DNA of 49,611 nt. It comes from Candidatus Eisenbacteria bacterium RBG_16_71_46 (GTDB lineage: Bacteria; Eisenbacteria; RBG-16-71-46). The notes under the pieces were generated by a model. It saw nothing but the letters and a program-made list of their open reading frames with translations, did not search any database and was not told the origin of the DNA. The position numbers and the translations under genes are program-made. Shown here in pieces: positions 17,409 to 26,583 of this stretch (the stretch's first letter is position 1; each line of letters opens with the position of its first letter). Location: the NCBI GenBank assembly GCA_001780165.1, contig MFFQ01000049.1, forward strand, positions 1-49,611, given 5' to 3'.

Positions 17409-19105
17409 GCCGCTTCCTCCGCCGTTCGCGGCCACACCGGGCTCAGCGCCCAGGCGAATGCCAGCACCAGCACGCAGCCGATCAGGTTGTACCAGAGGAA
17501 CCCGATCGCGGTGAGCTTGAAGCAGGCGATCACCGCCGCCTCGGCCAGGAGGGCCGCGACGAACACGGCGGTGCCCCCGACGCGCTTGACGTAGAACGCC
17601 GTGAGGAAGATCCCGAGGATGGTGCCGTAGAACAGCGAGCCGAGGATGTTGACCGCCTCGACCAGCGTCCCGAGCCTGCTCGCGTACTCGGCGAAGGCCA
17701 CGGCGAAGGCGGCCCAGAACAGCGTCACGACCCGCGACGTGACCAGGTCGGCGCGATCGGTCCAGCTCCCGGGGCGCAGGCGCTTCAGGACGTCCACCAC
17801 GGTCGTCGAGGTCAGGGCGTTCAGCTCCGCCGCGATCGAGTTCATCGAGGCCGCAAAGATCGCGGCGAACACCAGCCCGATCAGCCCCACCGGCAGGTGC
17901 GCGAGCACGAAGCGCAGGAAGACGTAGTTGGTGTCGTTGGTGGACGCCCCCGGGTCCACGCGCCGCAGCAGGTCCCCGGTCTCGACGCGCACCCGGTCGA
18001 GCCGCGCCTGCTCCGCCGCCGCGGCGCGCGCCGCGGCCTCCGCCGCGGGCCGATCGCCGGCGCGCTCCGCCTCGAGCATCGCCCGCACGCCGCGCTGGCG
18101 CGCCTCGAACGCCTCGCGCTGGCGCGCCTCCAGCGCCTGGTACTCGGCCGCGCCCGCGCCGTTCGCCATCTTGGCGGTCTCGGCCGGATTGAAGAACAGC
18201 GGCGGGCAGACGAACAGGTAGAACACGAACACCATCATTCCCAGGTAGAGGATGCCGAACTGCATCGGCACCTTGGCCGCTCCGTTGAACAGCAGCCCGA
18301 GCCGGCTCTGCGCGATCGAGCGGCCGGTGAGATAGCGACCGACCTGCGACTGGTCGGTGCCGAAGTACGAGAGCTGGAGGAAGAAGCCGCCGATCAGCCC
18401 CGACCACAGCGTGTAGCGGCTGTTGGGATCGAAGCGCAGGTCGATCGCGTTGAAGCGTCCGAGCGCGCCGGCCGCGCGCGCCGCGTCGCCGAGCCCGACC
18501 CCCGCGGGGAACGACGACACCACGATCCCGAAGGCGACGATCATCGTGGCGATGATGATCAGGAACTGGAGCACGTGGGTGTGGGAGACCGCCTTGCTGC
18601 CGCCGGTCGCGGTGTAGATCACCACCAGCCCGCCCAGCAGCACGCACGTCAGGCGCAGGTCCCAGCCCAGGATCACCGACAGCACCAGCGCCGGCGCGTA
18701 GATCGTGAGCCCGGTGGCGAGACCGCGCTGGATCAGGAACAGCGCCGAGGCCAGCGAGCGCGTCTTGCCGTCGAAGCGGCGCTGCAGGTACTCGTAGGCG
18801 GTGAAGACCTTGAGGCGCTGGTAGATCGGGATCGCGGTGGCGCAGATCACGATCATCGCCAGCGGCAGTCCGAAATAGAACTGGACGAAGCGCAGGCCGT
18901 CGGCGTAGCCCTGTCCGGGCGTGGACATGAAGGTGATCGCACTCGCCTGCGTCGCCATCACCGAGAGCGCCACCGCCGTCCACGGCATGCTGCGCCCGGC
19001 GAGCAGGTAGTCGGTCAGGTTCCGCTCGCCGCGGCTCCGCCACAAACCATAGAGCACGAAGAAGGCGAGCGCGCCGAACAGCACCGTCCAGTCGAGGGCG
19101 CTCAC
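17405..19105 (-). CDS. SSS-family sodium:solute symporter
   Basis: 566 aa, about 13 membrane segments. NLTDYLLAGRSMPWTAVALS and the following TQASAITFMSTPGQGYADG are diagnostic of the SSS family. GTDQSQVGRYLTGRSIAQSR lies in the conserved cytoplasmic loop. Between the mid and late segments there is a highly charged Ala/Arg/Glu helical insertion of about 90 residues (from AETAKMANG to RRVDPGASTND). The start is GTG at 19105, overlapping the upstream small membrane protein by 4 nt, so translation is probably coupled. It is the last gene of the PIG-L cluster. The solute is unknown; a deacetylated amino sugar or sialic-acid-like compound would fit but is speculative. Confidence 0.9.
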   Translation of the reverse strand: MSALDWTVLFGALAFFVLYGLWRSRGERNLTDYLLAGRSMPWTAVALSVMATQASAITFMSTPGQGYADGLRFVQFYFGLPLAMIVICATAIPIYQRLKVFTAYEYLQRRFDGKTRSLASALFLIQRGLATGLTIYAPALVLSVILGWDLRLTCVLLGGLVVIYTATGGSKAVSHTHVLQFLIIIATMIVAFGIVVSSFPAGVGLGDAARAAGALGRFNAIDLRFDPNSRYTLWSGLIGGFFLQLSYFGTDQSQVGRYLTGRSIAQSRLGLLFNGAAKVPMQFGILYLGMMVFVFYLFVCPPLFFNPAETAKMANGAGAAEYQALEARQREAFEARQRGVRAMLEAERAGDRPAAEAAARAAAAEQARLDRVRVETGDLLRRVDPGASTNDTNYVFLRFVLAHLPVGLIGLVFAAIFAASMNSIAAELNALTSTTVVDVLKRLRPGSWTDRADLVTSRVVTLFWAAFAVAFAEYASRLGTLVEAVNILGSLFYGTILGIFLTAFYVKRVGGTAVFVAALLAEAAVIACFKLTAIGFLWYNLIGCVLVLAFAWALSPVWPRTAEEAA

Positions 19106-19380
19106 GCGAACCGCCGGGTGAGCCAGAGCAGCGCCAGGATCACGGCGAGCAGCTCGAGTGCGACCAGCGCGTAGAGCCTGCCCCAGCGCCCGAGCAGCGG
19201 GGGCGGCTCGTCCGCGCCGGCTTGCCCGAGCGAGGCGCCGGGCGGCGCCGGCAGGGCGGGATCTCCGCGGTGCTCGCGCGGCCCGGTGGGTGCCGGCGGC
19301 GCGCCGGCCCCGCCGCGTCGCGCGACCCGTCCGCCCGGGGCCGGCGCCGGCGGCTCGCGGCGGGAGCGCCGCCCTTTCAC
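19102..19380 (-). CDS. Small single-span membrane protein of the symporter cluster
   Basis: 92 aa. A long basic, Pro/Gly-rich N-terminal region (1-60) is followed by one membrane helix (LYALVALELLAVILALLWLT) ending TRRFA. It overlaps both neighbours by 4 nt: the PIG-L stop precedes it and the SSS GTG follows it. That points to a fixed transcript and a probable accessory subunit of the symporter. I do not recognise a named family. The disordered N-terminus might be shorter than given, as the GTG start has no independent support beyond the overlap. Confidence 0.65.
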   Translation of the reverse strand: MKGRRSRREPPAPAPGGRVARRGGAGAPPAPTGPREHRGDPALPAPPGASLGQAGADEPPPLLGRWGRLYALVALELLAVILALLWLTRRFA

Positions 19381-21899
19381 CGCCGCGCCTCGGGGCTCAC
19401 CAGGTTCGCGAACAGGCGATAGGCGCCCGGGACTCCGGCCGGCAGCTCGCGGAAGAACACGTAGCCGGTGTAGACGAACACCCCGCGACCGTGGCGGGCG
19501 TAGAGCAGCCCCCCGGTGAGATCGGACTCGCCGGGATCATGGCACGCGAGCACCGTCTCGTAGCGCGGATCCGCGGGGTCCGCGAAGTAGATGCCGCGCT
19601 CCTGCACCCAGCCGTCGAAGTCGCGCGCCGCGATCCGGTTGGGTCGCGTCACCAGCGGGTGGTCGGGCCGCGTGATGCGGATCGGCGCCTGCTCGACCGT
19701 GACGCGATCGCGCGAGATGGTGAACGGGTAGGGTCCGAGTGATTCGCCCAGGCCCCGCTCGGAGGTGCTGTACTGGACGATCAGCCTGCCGCCCTGCGCC
19801 ACGTAGTCGAGCAGCCGCGGCTGCAGCGCGCGCAGCCGCGGGCGGGTGTTGTAGGCGCGGATGCCGGCGACGATCGCGTCGAAGCGCGACAGGTCCATGC
19901 GCTCGAGGTCCTCGTCCGAGAGCATCGTCACGCGCGCGCCCAGGGCGCGCAGCGCCTGGGGGACCGCGTCGCCCGAGCCCTCGATGTAGCCCACGTCGCG
20001 CGCCGTGCAGGCCACCGCGTCGCGCACCAGCTTCGCCTCGGCCGCGGGAAACACCACTTGCACGGGAACGTGCTCGTAGTCGATCACCACCCGGCGCGTG
20101 TCCCAGGTACGGCCCTCGGCCGTGAACTCGGCGCGCATCGTGGCCTGGGCCGGCTCGGCTCCCGGCGTGACCGCGAACGCCACCGTGGTTTCCTGGTCCG
20201 CGCGCGTGAAGCGGATCGCGTGCGCGGCGGGCGTAGCGCTCCAGCCCGCGGGGAGCGCCAGCCGCAGCGCGCCCGCGATCGCGCGATCGGCGCCCTCGAC
20301 CGTCACGCGCACCGTGCGCGCCGTAGCACCCGGCTTGGGGAACACGTAGACGTCCTGCTCGAAGCGCATCGTCACCGGCGGCACGATCACCAGGTCGCGG
20401 TAGCGCTCGCCCTGCACGCGGTCGGTCCAGCGGTAGGCAACCGGCACGTCGTAGGCGAGCCGCTCGTCGCCGATCCGCACCGTGAAGCGCGCGACGTAGG
20501 CCGGCGGGTTCTCGGGCCGCCACGCCGCGGTCGGGTCCTCGAGCCGGAACGATCCCGCGCGCGGCTCCGCGCGCAGCCAGAACGGCTGCGACGGGGCCTC
20601 CCCGGGGGCCACCTCGATCCGCAAGGTGTCGCTCGCGGGCGCGTTGTAGGCGAGCGCGCGGCCGCGGGTGCCGCTGGCGGCCCCGGGCGGGATCTCCACC
20701 GACTCGAGCACCACCGCCGCCGGCGAGCGGTTGAGCGCCGCGGTCGCGACCGTGACGGCCGAGCCGGGCGAGACCGTGGGCGATTGCGCGATCGCCTCGA
20801 GCCACAGTCCCGCGCAGGCGCGGATCAGCTCGCGCGTCTCCTCGAGCTTGCGCCGCACCAGCGGGCCGTCCGGAAGCGCGCGCATCGCGCGATGCGCGCG
20901 CGCCAGCGCGGGCAGCATCCGCTGCGGCGCCTCGGGGCCGAACGCGCGCCGCGCCTCGGCGAGCGCGCGCCGGACGCTTTCGCCGCCGGGGATGCGCTTC
21001 CAGGTCAGGTCCACGCCCTCGAAGAGGTCCTGGGTCGCCGGATCGCCGAGCCGGACCTCGAAGCTGTTGGCGAAGGTGCCGCGCCGCTCGGGGGCGCCAA
21101 AGCCCTGGCTCTTGTGCATGCTGCGGCTCTCGCCCGCCAGCTCCGTGTAGGAGCGCCCGAGCAGCGGATCGTAGGCGCCGAGGTCCACCTGGGCGCGCCC
21201 CGGCGTGGTGTCGGCGGCCGCGCCGCCGAAGCGGAACACGTTCCAGACCAGCCGCTTCGCGCGCCACGGTCGGACGCGGTCGAGCTGCTCGGGGAAGCGC
21301 TTCGGATCCGCCGCGGCCGCGAACGCCTCCTCGGCCAGGATCGCGGACGAGGTGTGATGCCCGTGGCCCCCGCGCTCCGGCGTGAAGCGCGTGACGATCA
21401 CGTCGGGCTGGAAGAGCCGGATCGCCCACACCACGTCGGCCAGGATCCGCTCCTTCTCCCAGATCGCCAGGGTCTCGTCGGAGTTCTTCGAGTAGCCGAA
21501 GTCGAGCGCCGAGGTGAACATCTGCTCCGCCCCGTCGAGCCGCCGCGCGGCCAGCAGCTCCTGCGTGCGGATCACCCCGAGTAGCACGCCGGTCTCGCCC
21601 CCGATCAGGTTCTGCCCCCCGTCGCCGCGCGTCATGGAAAGGTAGGCGGTCCGTACCTTGCGGCCGTTCGCGAGCCACGCGAGCAGGGCGGTGTTCTCGT
21701 CGTCCGGATGGGCCCCCACCATGAGCGCGCTGCCGACGACGTCGAGCCGGTCGAGCGCGAGGCGGATCTGCGCCGCGTCGGCCACGGGACGCGGCCGCGG
21801 GTCGGCGGCAGCGGGAAGGAACGCCAGGAGTGTGCCGAGCCATACGGCGAGCGCGGCGCAGGCTCTGGTGGATCGCGGAAGACGAAAAGAACCGGTCAT
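19377..21899 (-). CDS. Exported PIG-L deacetylase with C-terminal amidotransferase-like domain
   Basis: 840 aa. The start at ATG 21899 has AGGAGGGG about 10 nt upstream and gives a clean signal peptide (ACAALAVWLGTLLAFLPAAA). The PIG-L domain (about 45-300) has the metal motif VGAHPDDENT and a later GGHGHHTSS. The middle is beta-rich, NEW3-like. The last 220 residues resemble ThuA/class I amidotransferase-like folds (DAIVAGIRAYNTRPRL, then VAQGGRLIVQYS) without an obvious catalytic Cys. PIG-L enzymes remove N-acetyl groups from amino sugars or related compounds using zinc. It heads the overlapping trio with the small membrane protein and the SSS symporter, suggesting deacetylation then uptake. 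Confidence 0.85.
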   Translation of the reverse strand: MTGSFRLPRSTRACAALAVWLGTLLAFLPAAADPRPRPVADAAQIRLALDRLDVVGSALMVGAHPDDENTALLAWLANGRKVRTAYLSMTRGDGGQNLIGGETGVLLGVIRTQELLAARRLDGAEQMFTSALDFGYSKNSDETLAIWEKERILADVVWAIRLFQPDVIVTRFTPERGGHGHHTSSAILAEEAFAAAADPKRFPEQLDRVRPWRAKRLVWNVFRFGGAAADTTPGRAQVDLGAYDPLLGRSYTELAGESRSMHKSQGFGAPERRGTFANSFEVRLGDPATQDLFEGVDLTWKRIPGGESVRRALAEARRAFGPEAPQRMLPALARAHRAMRALPDGPLVRRKLEETRELIRACAGLWLEAIAQSPTVSPGSAVTVATAALNRSPAAVVLESVEIPPGAASGTRGRALAYNAPASDTLRIEVAPGEAPSQPFWLRAEPRAGSFRLEDPTAAWRPENPPAYVARFTVRIGDERLAYDVPVAYRWTDRVQGERYRDLVIVPPVTMRFEQDVYVFPKPGATARTVRVTVEGADRAIAGALRLALPAGWSATPAAHAIRFTRADQETTVAFAVTPGAEPAQATMRAEFTAEGRTWDTRRVVIDYEHVPVQVVFPAAEAKLVRDAVACTARDVGYIEGSGDAVPQALRALGARVTMLSDEDLERMDLSRFDAIVAGIRAYNTRPRLRALQPRLLDYVAQGGRLIVQYSTSERGLGESLGPYPFTISRDRVTVEQAPIRITRPDHPLVTRPNRIAARDFDGWVQERGIYFADPADPRYETVLACHDPGESDLTGGLLYARHGRGVFVYTGYVFFRELPAGVPGAYRLFANLVSPEARR

Positions 21900-21968
21900 G
21901 GACGAGGATCCCCTCCTGGATGAAGGCTCCGCGCGATCATTCGGCACGCCGCCGCTTGCCGAGCGCGC

Positions 21969-22003
21969 CCGGGGCCGCGTGGGTCCCCCCCCCGCGGCCC
22001 CGG
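21969..22003 (-). terminator. Strong GC hairpin between the S9 peptidase and PIG-L genes
   Basis: A perfect 11-bp stem (CCGGGGCCGCG with CGCGGCCCCGG) and 13-nt loop lie in the 126-nt gap after the S9 stop. There is no T tract. It is likely to separate or attenuate the two minus-strand units. Confidence 0.5.
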
Positions 22004-22025
22004 CGCACGCGCTTCGATACGTTCG

Positions 22026-24785
22026 CTAGTCCGACCCGACCGCCGCGGCACTCGAGATCGACTTCAGCTCGGTGGTGACCGTCCCCCCGCCCATCATGGC
22101 GGGGAGCTTGGCGGACTCCTTCACGATGTGGTGCGGGGCCTTGCGCAGGAGGTGGAACGTCGCCGCGCCGGCCTCGTCACCGTCGAGCGGTGCGAGCCGG
22201 ACGATCAGGGTCTCGAACGACCCGGCCCCGACCGACACCTTCTCCCCGCCTTCGACCTTGAGCCGCATCAGGCGCACCTTCTGGGTCGAGGGCTCGAAGA
22301 TGCGCAGCGGGGTCTCGTAGCCCTCGGCGAGCGGCAGCCCCGAGAGCGCCAGGTCGAAGGCCGCGCCGCGGCAATACACCGGAGCCTCCAGCACCTGATT
22401 GACCGGCATGCTTCGGCCGCCCGCGCCCATCTCGCCCGAGATCGACTTGGGGGTGAAGCTGAGTTTGGCGGTCGACATGCCCGTCGACTCGAAGCGGACC
22501 GGCACGAGGCTCCGGCGGTCCACGTCGAACACGCTGCTCATGGTGTTCGAGGCCACCGTGACGTCGTCGGTGACGCGCCAGCAGGCGCGGCCTTCGCGCG
22601 TCGCCTCCTCGATCGTCCGGCGCACGTTCATCTCCATGGCCTGTCCCGGCGTCTCCATCGTGATCCCGTACACGAGCAGCACCGGCTTCACGTTGCTCCC
22701 GTCGGCCGCCGGCAGCGGCGCGGTCTTGGCCCGGGCGAGCAGCTCCTCGTCGGGGCCCGCCTTCAGCTTCACCGTGGCGGGATCCACCGTGATCGACGCG
22801 AGGTGCGCGGCCAGCGCCGGCGGCACGTCCTGCTGCGCACGGCCGCCCAGGTGCTTCGCCAGGAAATTCTCCATGGCCACTGCCAGTGCCATGCGGTTTT
22901 CGGGGGAGCGGAACCCGTGCCCTTCGTCGGGCGCCACCAGGTACTCGACCGCCTGCCCCTTGTCGCGGAGCGCCGCCACGATCGCGTCCGACTCCGCCTG
23001 CTTCACGCGCGGATCGTTGGCGCCGTGGACCACCAGCATCGGGACGTGGATGCGGTCGATGAAGTTGATCGGAGACCGCGACTCGAGGTCCTTGCGGTCC
23101 TCGGCCACGGCCGGGTCGCCGACCCGCAGGAACCAGCTCCCCTTCAGAAACGGCCGCCAGTAGGCGGGGAAGGACTCGATCAGGGTGATCAGGCTCGAGG
23201 GCGCGACGTACGGAACGGCGCAGGTGTAGAGGTCGGGGGTGAAGGTCACGCCCGCCAGCGTGGCGTACCCGCCGTAGGAGCCGCCGAAGATGCAGACGCG
23301 CTTGGGATCGGCGATGCCCTGGTCGATCAGGTACTTCACGCCGTCCGTCAGGTCATCCTGCATCGCGCCGGTGCCCCATTGCTTGTTGCCGGCGTTCAGG
23401 AACTTCTTCCCGTAGCCGGTCGAGCTGCGGAAATTGGGCTGGAGGACGGCGTAGCCCCGGTTCGCCATGAACTGCGCGTAGGCGTCGTAGCCCCAGGTGT
23501 CGCGCGCCCACGGTCCACCGTGCGGGTTGATCACGACCGGCAGATTCTTGGCCGGCACGCCCTTCGGCAGCGTGAGATAGGCGGGGATCATCACCCCATC
23601 GCGCGCGCGGTAGCGGAGCGGCTTCATCGAGGCGAGATCCCCGCGGGGGAGCTTCTCGCGCACGCGGTAGACCAGCGTGAAGGATCCCTTGGTGCGGTCG
23701 TAGAGGTAGGTGGCGGCGGGTTCGACGTCGCTCGAGACGCTGACCAGGCTGTAGTGCATGTCGCGGGTGGAGGAGTTGAGGCTGTACTCCCCGTCGGGCA
23801 GCTTCTTGCGCATGCGTTCCAGGTCCTGCTTCGCGCGCGCGGTCTTGGGGTAGATCCGCACCCGGTCACCGACGTAAACGGTGGCCATCAGCTCGTGGGT
23901 CTGGTTGTCGAACACCAGGCCGTCCAGATCCACCTGCTTCTCGGGGTCCGTCTCCATGAACTCCGTCTTCCCCGTCGCCGGGTCCATGATCTCGAGGCGC
24001 TGGAGATCGACGTCGTCGCCCTTGTTGGTCTGGAGGTAGAGCCGCTTCTGGTCGGGGTCGAACCCGGCCGGGAAGGCCGACTCCAGATAGGTCGTCTCGT
24101 AGATGCGCGTGAGATCCGGCCCGTCGACGCGCAGGATCTCGTTGCCGCCGTCGTCCTTCTGCCGGTAGGCGAGCCGCAGCGTGCCGGTCCGATCGAAGAT
24201 CCAGAAACCCACCTTCTGCGTGTTCTCGATCAACCGCTCGCGGGCGCCCGTCGCGATCGTCACGCGGTAGACGTCGTGGTACGCGGCGTCGCGGTCGTTC
24301 AGACCGACGATGATCTCGTCGGGCCGCTCCTCGGGCACCGCGTAGATCAACGCCCGCACGTTTTCGATCGGCGTGAGGTCGCGCGCCGCCGGCACCCCCG
24401 ATTCCGCCTCGGCCGCCGCCGCGGGGTCCACCGCGTAGACGTGGAAGTTCTCGTTGCCGCCCTTGTCCTGCGCGTACAGGAGGTACTTGCTGTCCTGGCT
24501 CCAGAAGTAGGCGATCACCGGGCGCTTGTCGGCCGTCATCGGCCGGGCGGCCGAGAAGGGCTCGTCGAGGCCCTTGACCCAGATGTTGCGGACGTCCTTG
24601 TGGGGCTTGATGAAGGAGATGTAGCGCCCATCGGGGGAAAGCTGAGCGCCGGCGATCTCGGGATCGCCGAAGATGAGTTGCCGGTCGATGAGCGGCGGGA
24701 GTGCGGCGCGGACCGGGGCGGCGAGAACCGCGGCCAGCCCGATTCCGGCGGCGACCGCCAGGGCGAGGACATGGCGCCATCTCAT
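22026..24785 (-). CDS. S9 family (prolyl oligopeptidase-type) serine peptidase with added C-terminal domain
   Basis: 919 aa; most relatives are 630-700. Signal peptide ([20 protein letters not shown]), a beta-propeller region (about 40-400), then an alpha/beta hydrolase with Ser503 in [13 protein letters not shown], Asp591 in [11 protein letters not shown] and His623 in [13 protein letters not shown]. Catalytic spacing is normal. After residue 650 there is an extra segment of about 270 residues resembling DUF3108 ([42 protein letters not shown]). It is probably periplasmic and cleaves peptides. The ATG start is supported by AGGAGG at 9 nt and the signal peptide. It may be transcribed alone, since a strong hairpin follows. 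Confidence 0.9.
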   Translation of the reverse strand: MRWRHVLALAVAAGIGLAAVLAAPVRAALPPLIDRQLIFGDPEIAGAQLSPDGRYISFIKPHKDVRNIWVKGLDEPFSAARPMTADKRPVIAYFWSQDSKYLLYAQDKGGNENFHVYAVDPAAAAEAESGVPAARDLTPIENVRALIYAVPEERPDEIIVGLNDRDAAYHDVYRVTIATGARERLIENTQKVGFWIFDRTGTLRLAYRQKDDGGNEILRVDGPDLTRIYETTYLESAFPAGFDPDQKRLYLQTNKGDDVDLQRLEIMDPATGKTEFMETDPEKQVDLDGLVFDNQTHELMATVYVGDRVRIYPKTARAKQDLERMRKKLPDGEYSLNSSTRDMHYSLVSVSSDVEPAATYLYDRTKGSFTLVYRVREKLPRGDLASMKPLRYRARDGVMIPAYLTLPKGVPAKNLPVVINPHGGPWARDTWGYDAYAQFMANRGYAVLQPNFRSSTGYGKKFLNAGNKQWGTGAMQDDLTDGVKYLIDQGIADPKRVCIFGGSYGGYATLAGVTFTPDLYTCAVPYVAPSSLITLIESFPAYWRPFLKGSWFLRVGDPAVAEDRKDLESRSPINFIDRIHVPMLVVHGANDPRVKQAESDAIVAALRDKGQAVEYLVAPDEGHGFRSPENRMALAVAMENFLAKHLGGRAQQDVPPALAAHLASITVDPATVKLKAGPDEELLARAKTAPLPAADGSNVKPVLLVYGITMETPGQAMEMNVRRTIEEATREGRACWRVTDDVTVASNTMSSVFDVDRRSLVPVRFESTGMSTAKLSFTPKSISGEMGAGGRSMPVNQVLEAPVYCRGAAFDLALSGLPLAEGYETPLRIFEPSTQKVRLMRLKVEGGEKVSVGAGSFETLIVRLAPLDGDEAGAATFHLLRKAPHHIVKESAKLPAMMGGGTVTTELKSISSAAAVGSD

Positions 24786-25134
24786 GGTCGTGATCCTCCT
24801 GAAATAGGCGAAAAGGGACGGTGAAACGCGCGATGGGGGCATGAAACCACATCGGGCGCGGACCGTCGAGGCGACGCGAGCGGCGGGCGCGAGGCCGACC
24901 GGTCGCCTGCCGCCGGCCGCAGCGGTCGCCGCCCCGAGCCGCTGCGGACGCCTGCCACGAGCCGGCGCGCACACCCGGCCCGCAACCCCGCGACCGCGTC
25001 AATCGCGGCCCAAAACCCTGCCGGGGGCCCCCGACGGGGGGGCTCAAGTCCCCCCAGGGTGGCGCCGATAACGCTTTGCGTGCGTCCGGGACTGCGCCCG
25101 GAGCGTGCAAAGGCACTCACCAAGGAGACCTGTC
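24786..25134. other. Divergent intergenic region between the S9 peptidase and the barrel gene
   Basis: About 350 nt. A perfect palindrome CGGGGGCCCCCG lies at 25022-25033, next to a G7/C6 hairpin (25036-25055, loop CTCAAGT). Both are near the plus-strand gene and could be leader structures. I could not assign promoters with confidence on either strand, and no gene is evident. Confidence 0.35.
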
Positions 25135-25734
25135 ATGAGGTTCAAGGCTGCGATTCTCGGGGTGACGCTTGTGGTGTTCGGCGCGGGTGTGGCGAATGCC
25201 GCGGGCACGGTTTGGCTCGGCGCGAACGCCGGCGCGGGATTCCCCACCGGTACCTACGCCGATGCCGCCTCCACCGGATGGAACCTGGGGCTCACCGGCG
25301 TCCGCATGGTCAACGACAACTGGGGTATCGGCGCCGACGTGGCGTATCACGCGTGGGGCGCGTCGGACGAGCTGAAGCTGGCGACCGAGGCGCTGTTCGG
25401 CCCGGGCTCCGAGTTCCACTGGAGCGCCATCCAGGCGACCGGCAACGCGATGTACCGCTTCCCCACGACCAGCAACGCGAAGCCGTACGCCAAGGTCGGA
25501 GTCGGTCTCTACGACCTCTCCGCCAAGCTCACGAGCCCGATGGGCGACGAGTCGACGACCAAGAGCAAGCTCGGCTTCAACTTCGGCGGCGGCATGCACG
25601 TCATGACCACCGGCAACCAGATGTGGGGCATCAACGGCACCTACCACCTCATTCCCGCCTCGGAGGATTTCGGCGCGGACTGGAGGGCGTTCTCGCTCGG
25701 CGTCAGCATGATGTGGGGCGTGAACAACCGGTAG
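25135..25734 (+). CDS. Small outer-membrane beta-barrel protein (OmpW/OprF-like fold)
   Basis: 199 aa. Signal peptide [20 protein letters not shown] with cleavage after ANA, then alternating amphipathic strands rich in Gly and aromatics ([54 protein letters not shown]), typical of an 8-stranded outer-membrane barrel. The C-terminal residue is Arg rather than the usual Phe. AAGGAG lies 8 nt before the ATG. A good terminator follows, so it is probably monocistronic. Function is unknown; a structural or small porin role is typical of the fold. Confidence 0.75.
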   Translation: MRFKAAILGVTLVVFGAGVANAAGTVWLGANAGAGFPTGTYADAASTGWNLGLTGVRMVNDNWGIGADVAYHAWGASDELKLATEALFGPGSEFHWSAIQATGNAMYRFPTTSNAKPYAKVGVGLYDLSAKLTSPMGDESTTKSKLGFNFGGGMHVMTTGNQMWGINGTYHLIPASEDFGADWRAFSLGVSMMWGVNNR

Positions 25735-25760
25735 TCCAACAAGCGAAAAGACGGACTACG

Positions 25761-25793
25761 CCACCCGGTGGGAGCGATGCTCCGGCCGGGTGG
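25761..25793 (+). terminator. Hairpin terminator of the barrel gene
   Basis: The outer stem CCACCCGG/CCGGGTGG and inner stem GGAGC/GCTCC stack with a GAT loop, 27 nt after the stop codon, followed by TGGTGTTTCG. The T run is weak but the stem is strong. Confidence 0.65.
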
Positions 25794-26129
25794 TGGTGTT
25801 TCGGGAGAGTCGGATCGCGGGCGCTCCGTGGCCCACCGGCGCCACCGAAAGCCCGTTTTCATAGGCGAATCCGCCCAGAACTCGGCCGGCCCGGGGCCTC
25901 TCCGATTAGGCTGGCTATTTTCCCCCGGATAGTCGATACTGCCGTCAGTCTTCGGTTGTGTATGGATGAGTCGTCGACGTTCAGTTCCGCCAGAGACCTC
26001 TCTGGCGGCTTTTTGTTGGCCGACCTTTCCCGAGCGATCGAAGCGACGGTCACAGCGACCGGACGCGGCCGCGGCGTGATACCGCGGCAAGTGCGGGTCT
26101 CAACGACCCGGTTACAACAGGAGTTCCAA
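25794..26129 (+). other. Cold-shock gene leader region with internal terminator; possible small RNA
   Basis: This 336-nt stretch between the barrel-gene terminator and the cold-shock start has no ORF I believe. It contains a textbook terminator at 25987-26014, upstream of and not after the cold-shock gene. Transcription must therefore start before it, giving either a short RNA ending near 26014 or an attenuated leader for the cold-shock mRNA. No confident promoter was found; TATTTT at 25914 is one weak -10 candidate. Confidence 0.4.
25987..26014 (+). terminator. Intrinsic terminator inside the cold-shock upstream region
   Basis: CCGCCAGAGA (25987-25996) pairs perfectly with TCTCTGGCGG (25999-26008) and is followed by CTTTTTG. 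The two central bases mean the innermost pairs must open to form a loop. It lies 116 nt before the cold-shock GTG. Confidence 0.8.
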
Positions 26130-26333
26130 GTGGCTAGTGGCACCGTGAAGTGGTTCAACGAGGCGAAGGGCTTTGGCTTCATCACCCAGTCGGATGGCGG
26201 CGAGGACGTGTTCGTGCATTTCTCGGCCATCTCTGGCGACGGCTTCAAGACGCTCGCCGAGGGTGAGTCGCTCGAGTACGACGTGACCCGCGGTCCGAAG
26301 GGGCTGCAGGCGGCAAACGTCCGCAAGGCCTAA
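26130..26333 (+). CDS. Cold-shock domain protein (CspA family)
   Basis: 67 aa, a single OB-fold. Nucleic-acid-binding motifs RNP1 (KGFGFI) and RNP2 (VFVHF) are both intact within [17 protein letters not shown] and [17 protein letters not shown]. It acts as a cytoplasmic RNA chaperone or regulator. The GTG start at 26130 has AGGAG at 6 nt and gives the normal N-terminus (VASGTVKWF, first residue Met when initiated). A separate terminator follows, so it is monocistronic. A long structured leader is usual for cold-shock genes and is visible here. Confidence 0.95.
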   Translation: MASGTVKWFNEAKGFGFITQSDGGEDVFVHFSAISGDGFKTLAEGESLEYDVTRGPKGLQAANVRKA

Positions 26334-26363
26334 CACGCTCGGGGTACCACCTCGTGCCGACAG

Positions 26364-26390
26364 GGCGGCGTCCGCAAGGACGCCGCCTTT
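26364..26390 (+). terminator. Intrinsic terminator of the cold-shock gene
   Basis: A perfect 10-bp stem GGCGGCGTCC/GGACGCCGCC closes a GCAA tetraloop and is followed by TTTCGCTTT, 30 nt after the stop codon. Confidence 0.85.
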
Positions 26391-26459
26391 CGCTTTGGTG
26401 CGGGGGCGTGCGGGGGCCGGCGCAGCCCCTCGCGGCACGCGTGGCGTGCCCCTCGCCCC

Positions 26460-26488
26460 TTGACACCGGCGCCGAATCGTCCTTAGAT
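26460..26488 (+). promoter_or_regulatory. Sigma70-type promoter of the beta-glucan operon
   Basis: TTGACA at 26460-26465, 17-nt spacer, TTAGAT at 26483-26488. The predicted start is near 26495, giving a leader of about 90 nt before the lipoprotein ATG. It is the clearest promoter in the window, and its -10 abuts operator A. Confidence 0.75.
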
Positions 26489-26509
26489 TGTTCGGTGTGC
26501 AAACAAAGT
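26486..26509. promoter_or_regulatory. Operator A, 7-3-7 palindrome (probable ROK repressor site)
   Basis: TGTTCGG-TGT-GCAAACA at 26489-26505, flanked by AAGT on the right. It overlaps the -10 and predicted start site, ideal for repression. Sites B (40723-40739) and C (48664-48680) share the half-sites and spacing. The ROK repressor encoded 1.5 kb downstream is the natural candidate to bind it. Confidence 0.65.
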
Positions 26510-26583
26510 GGGAGTCGGAGGCGCGCCCCGGATGCTGCGGCCCCCGGGGCCCGAAAGCCGGGTTTCTAGGCAGGAGACGCGCG

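Noticed and set aside
22128-24824. 898-aa plus-strand frame opposite the S9 peptidase
   Set aside because: Antisense shadow; the minus strand has an intact catalytic triad and signal peptide.
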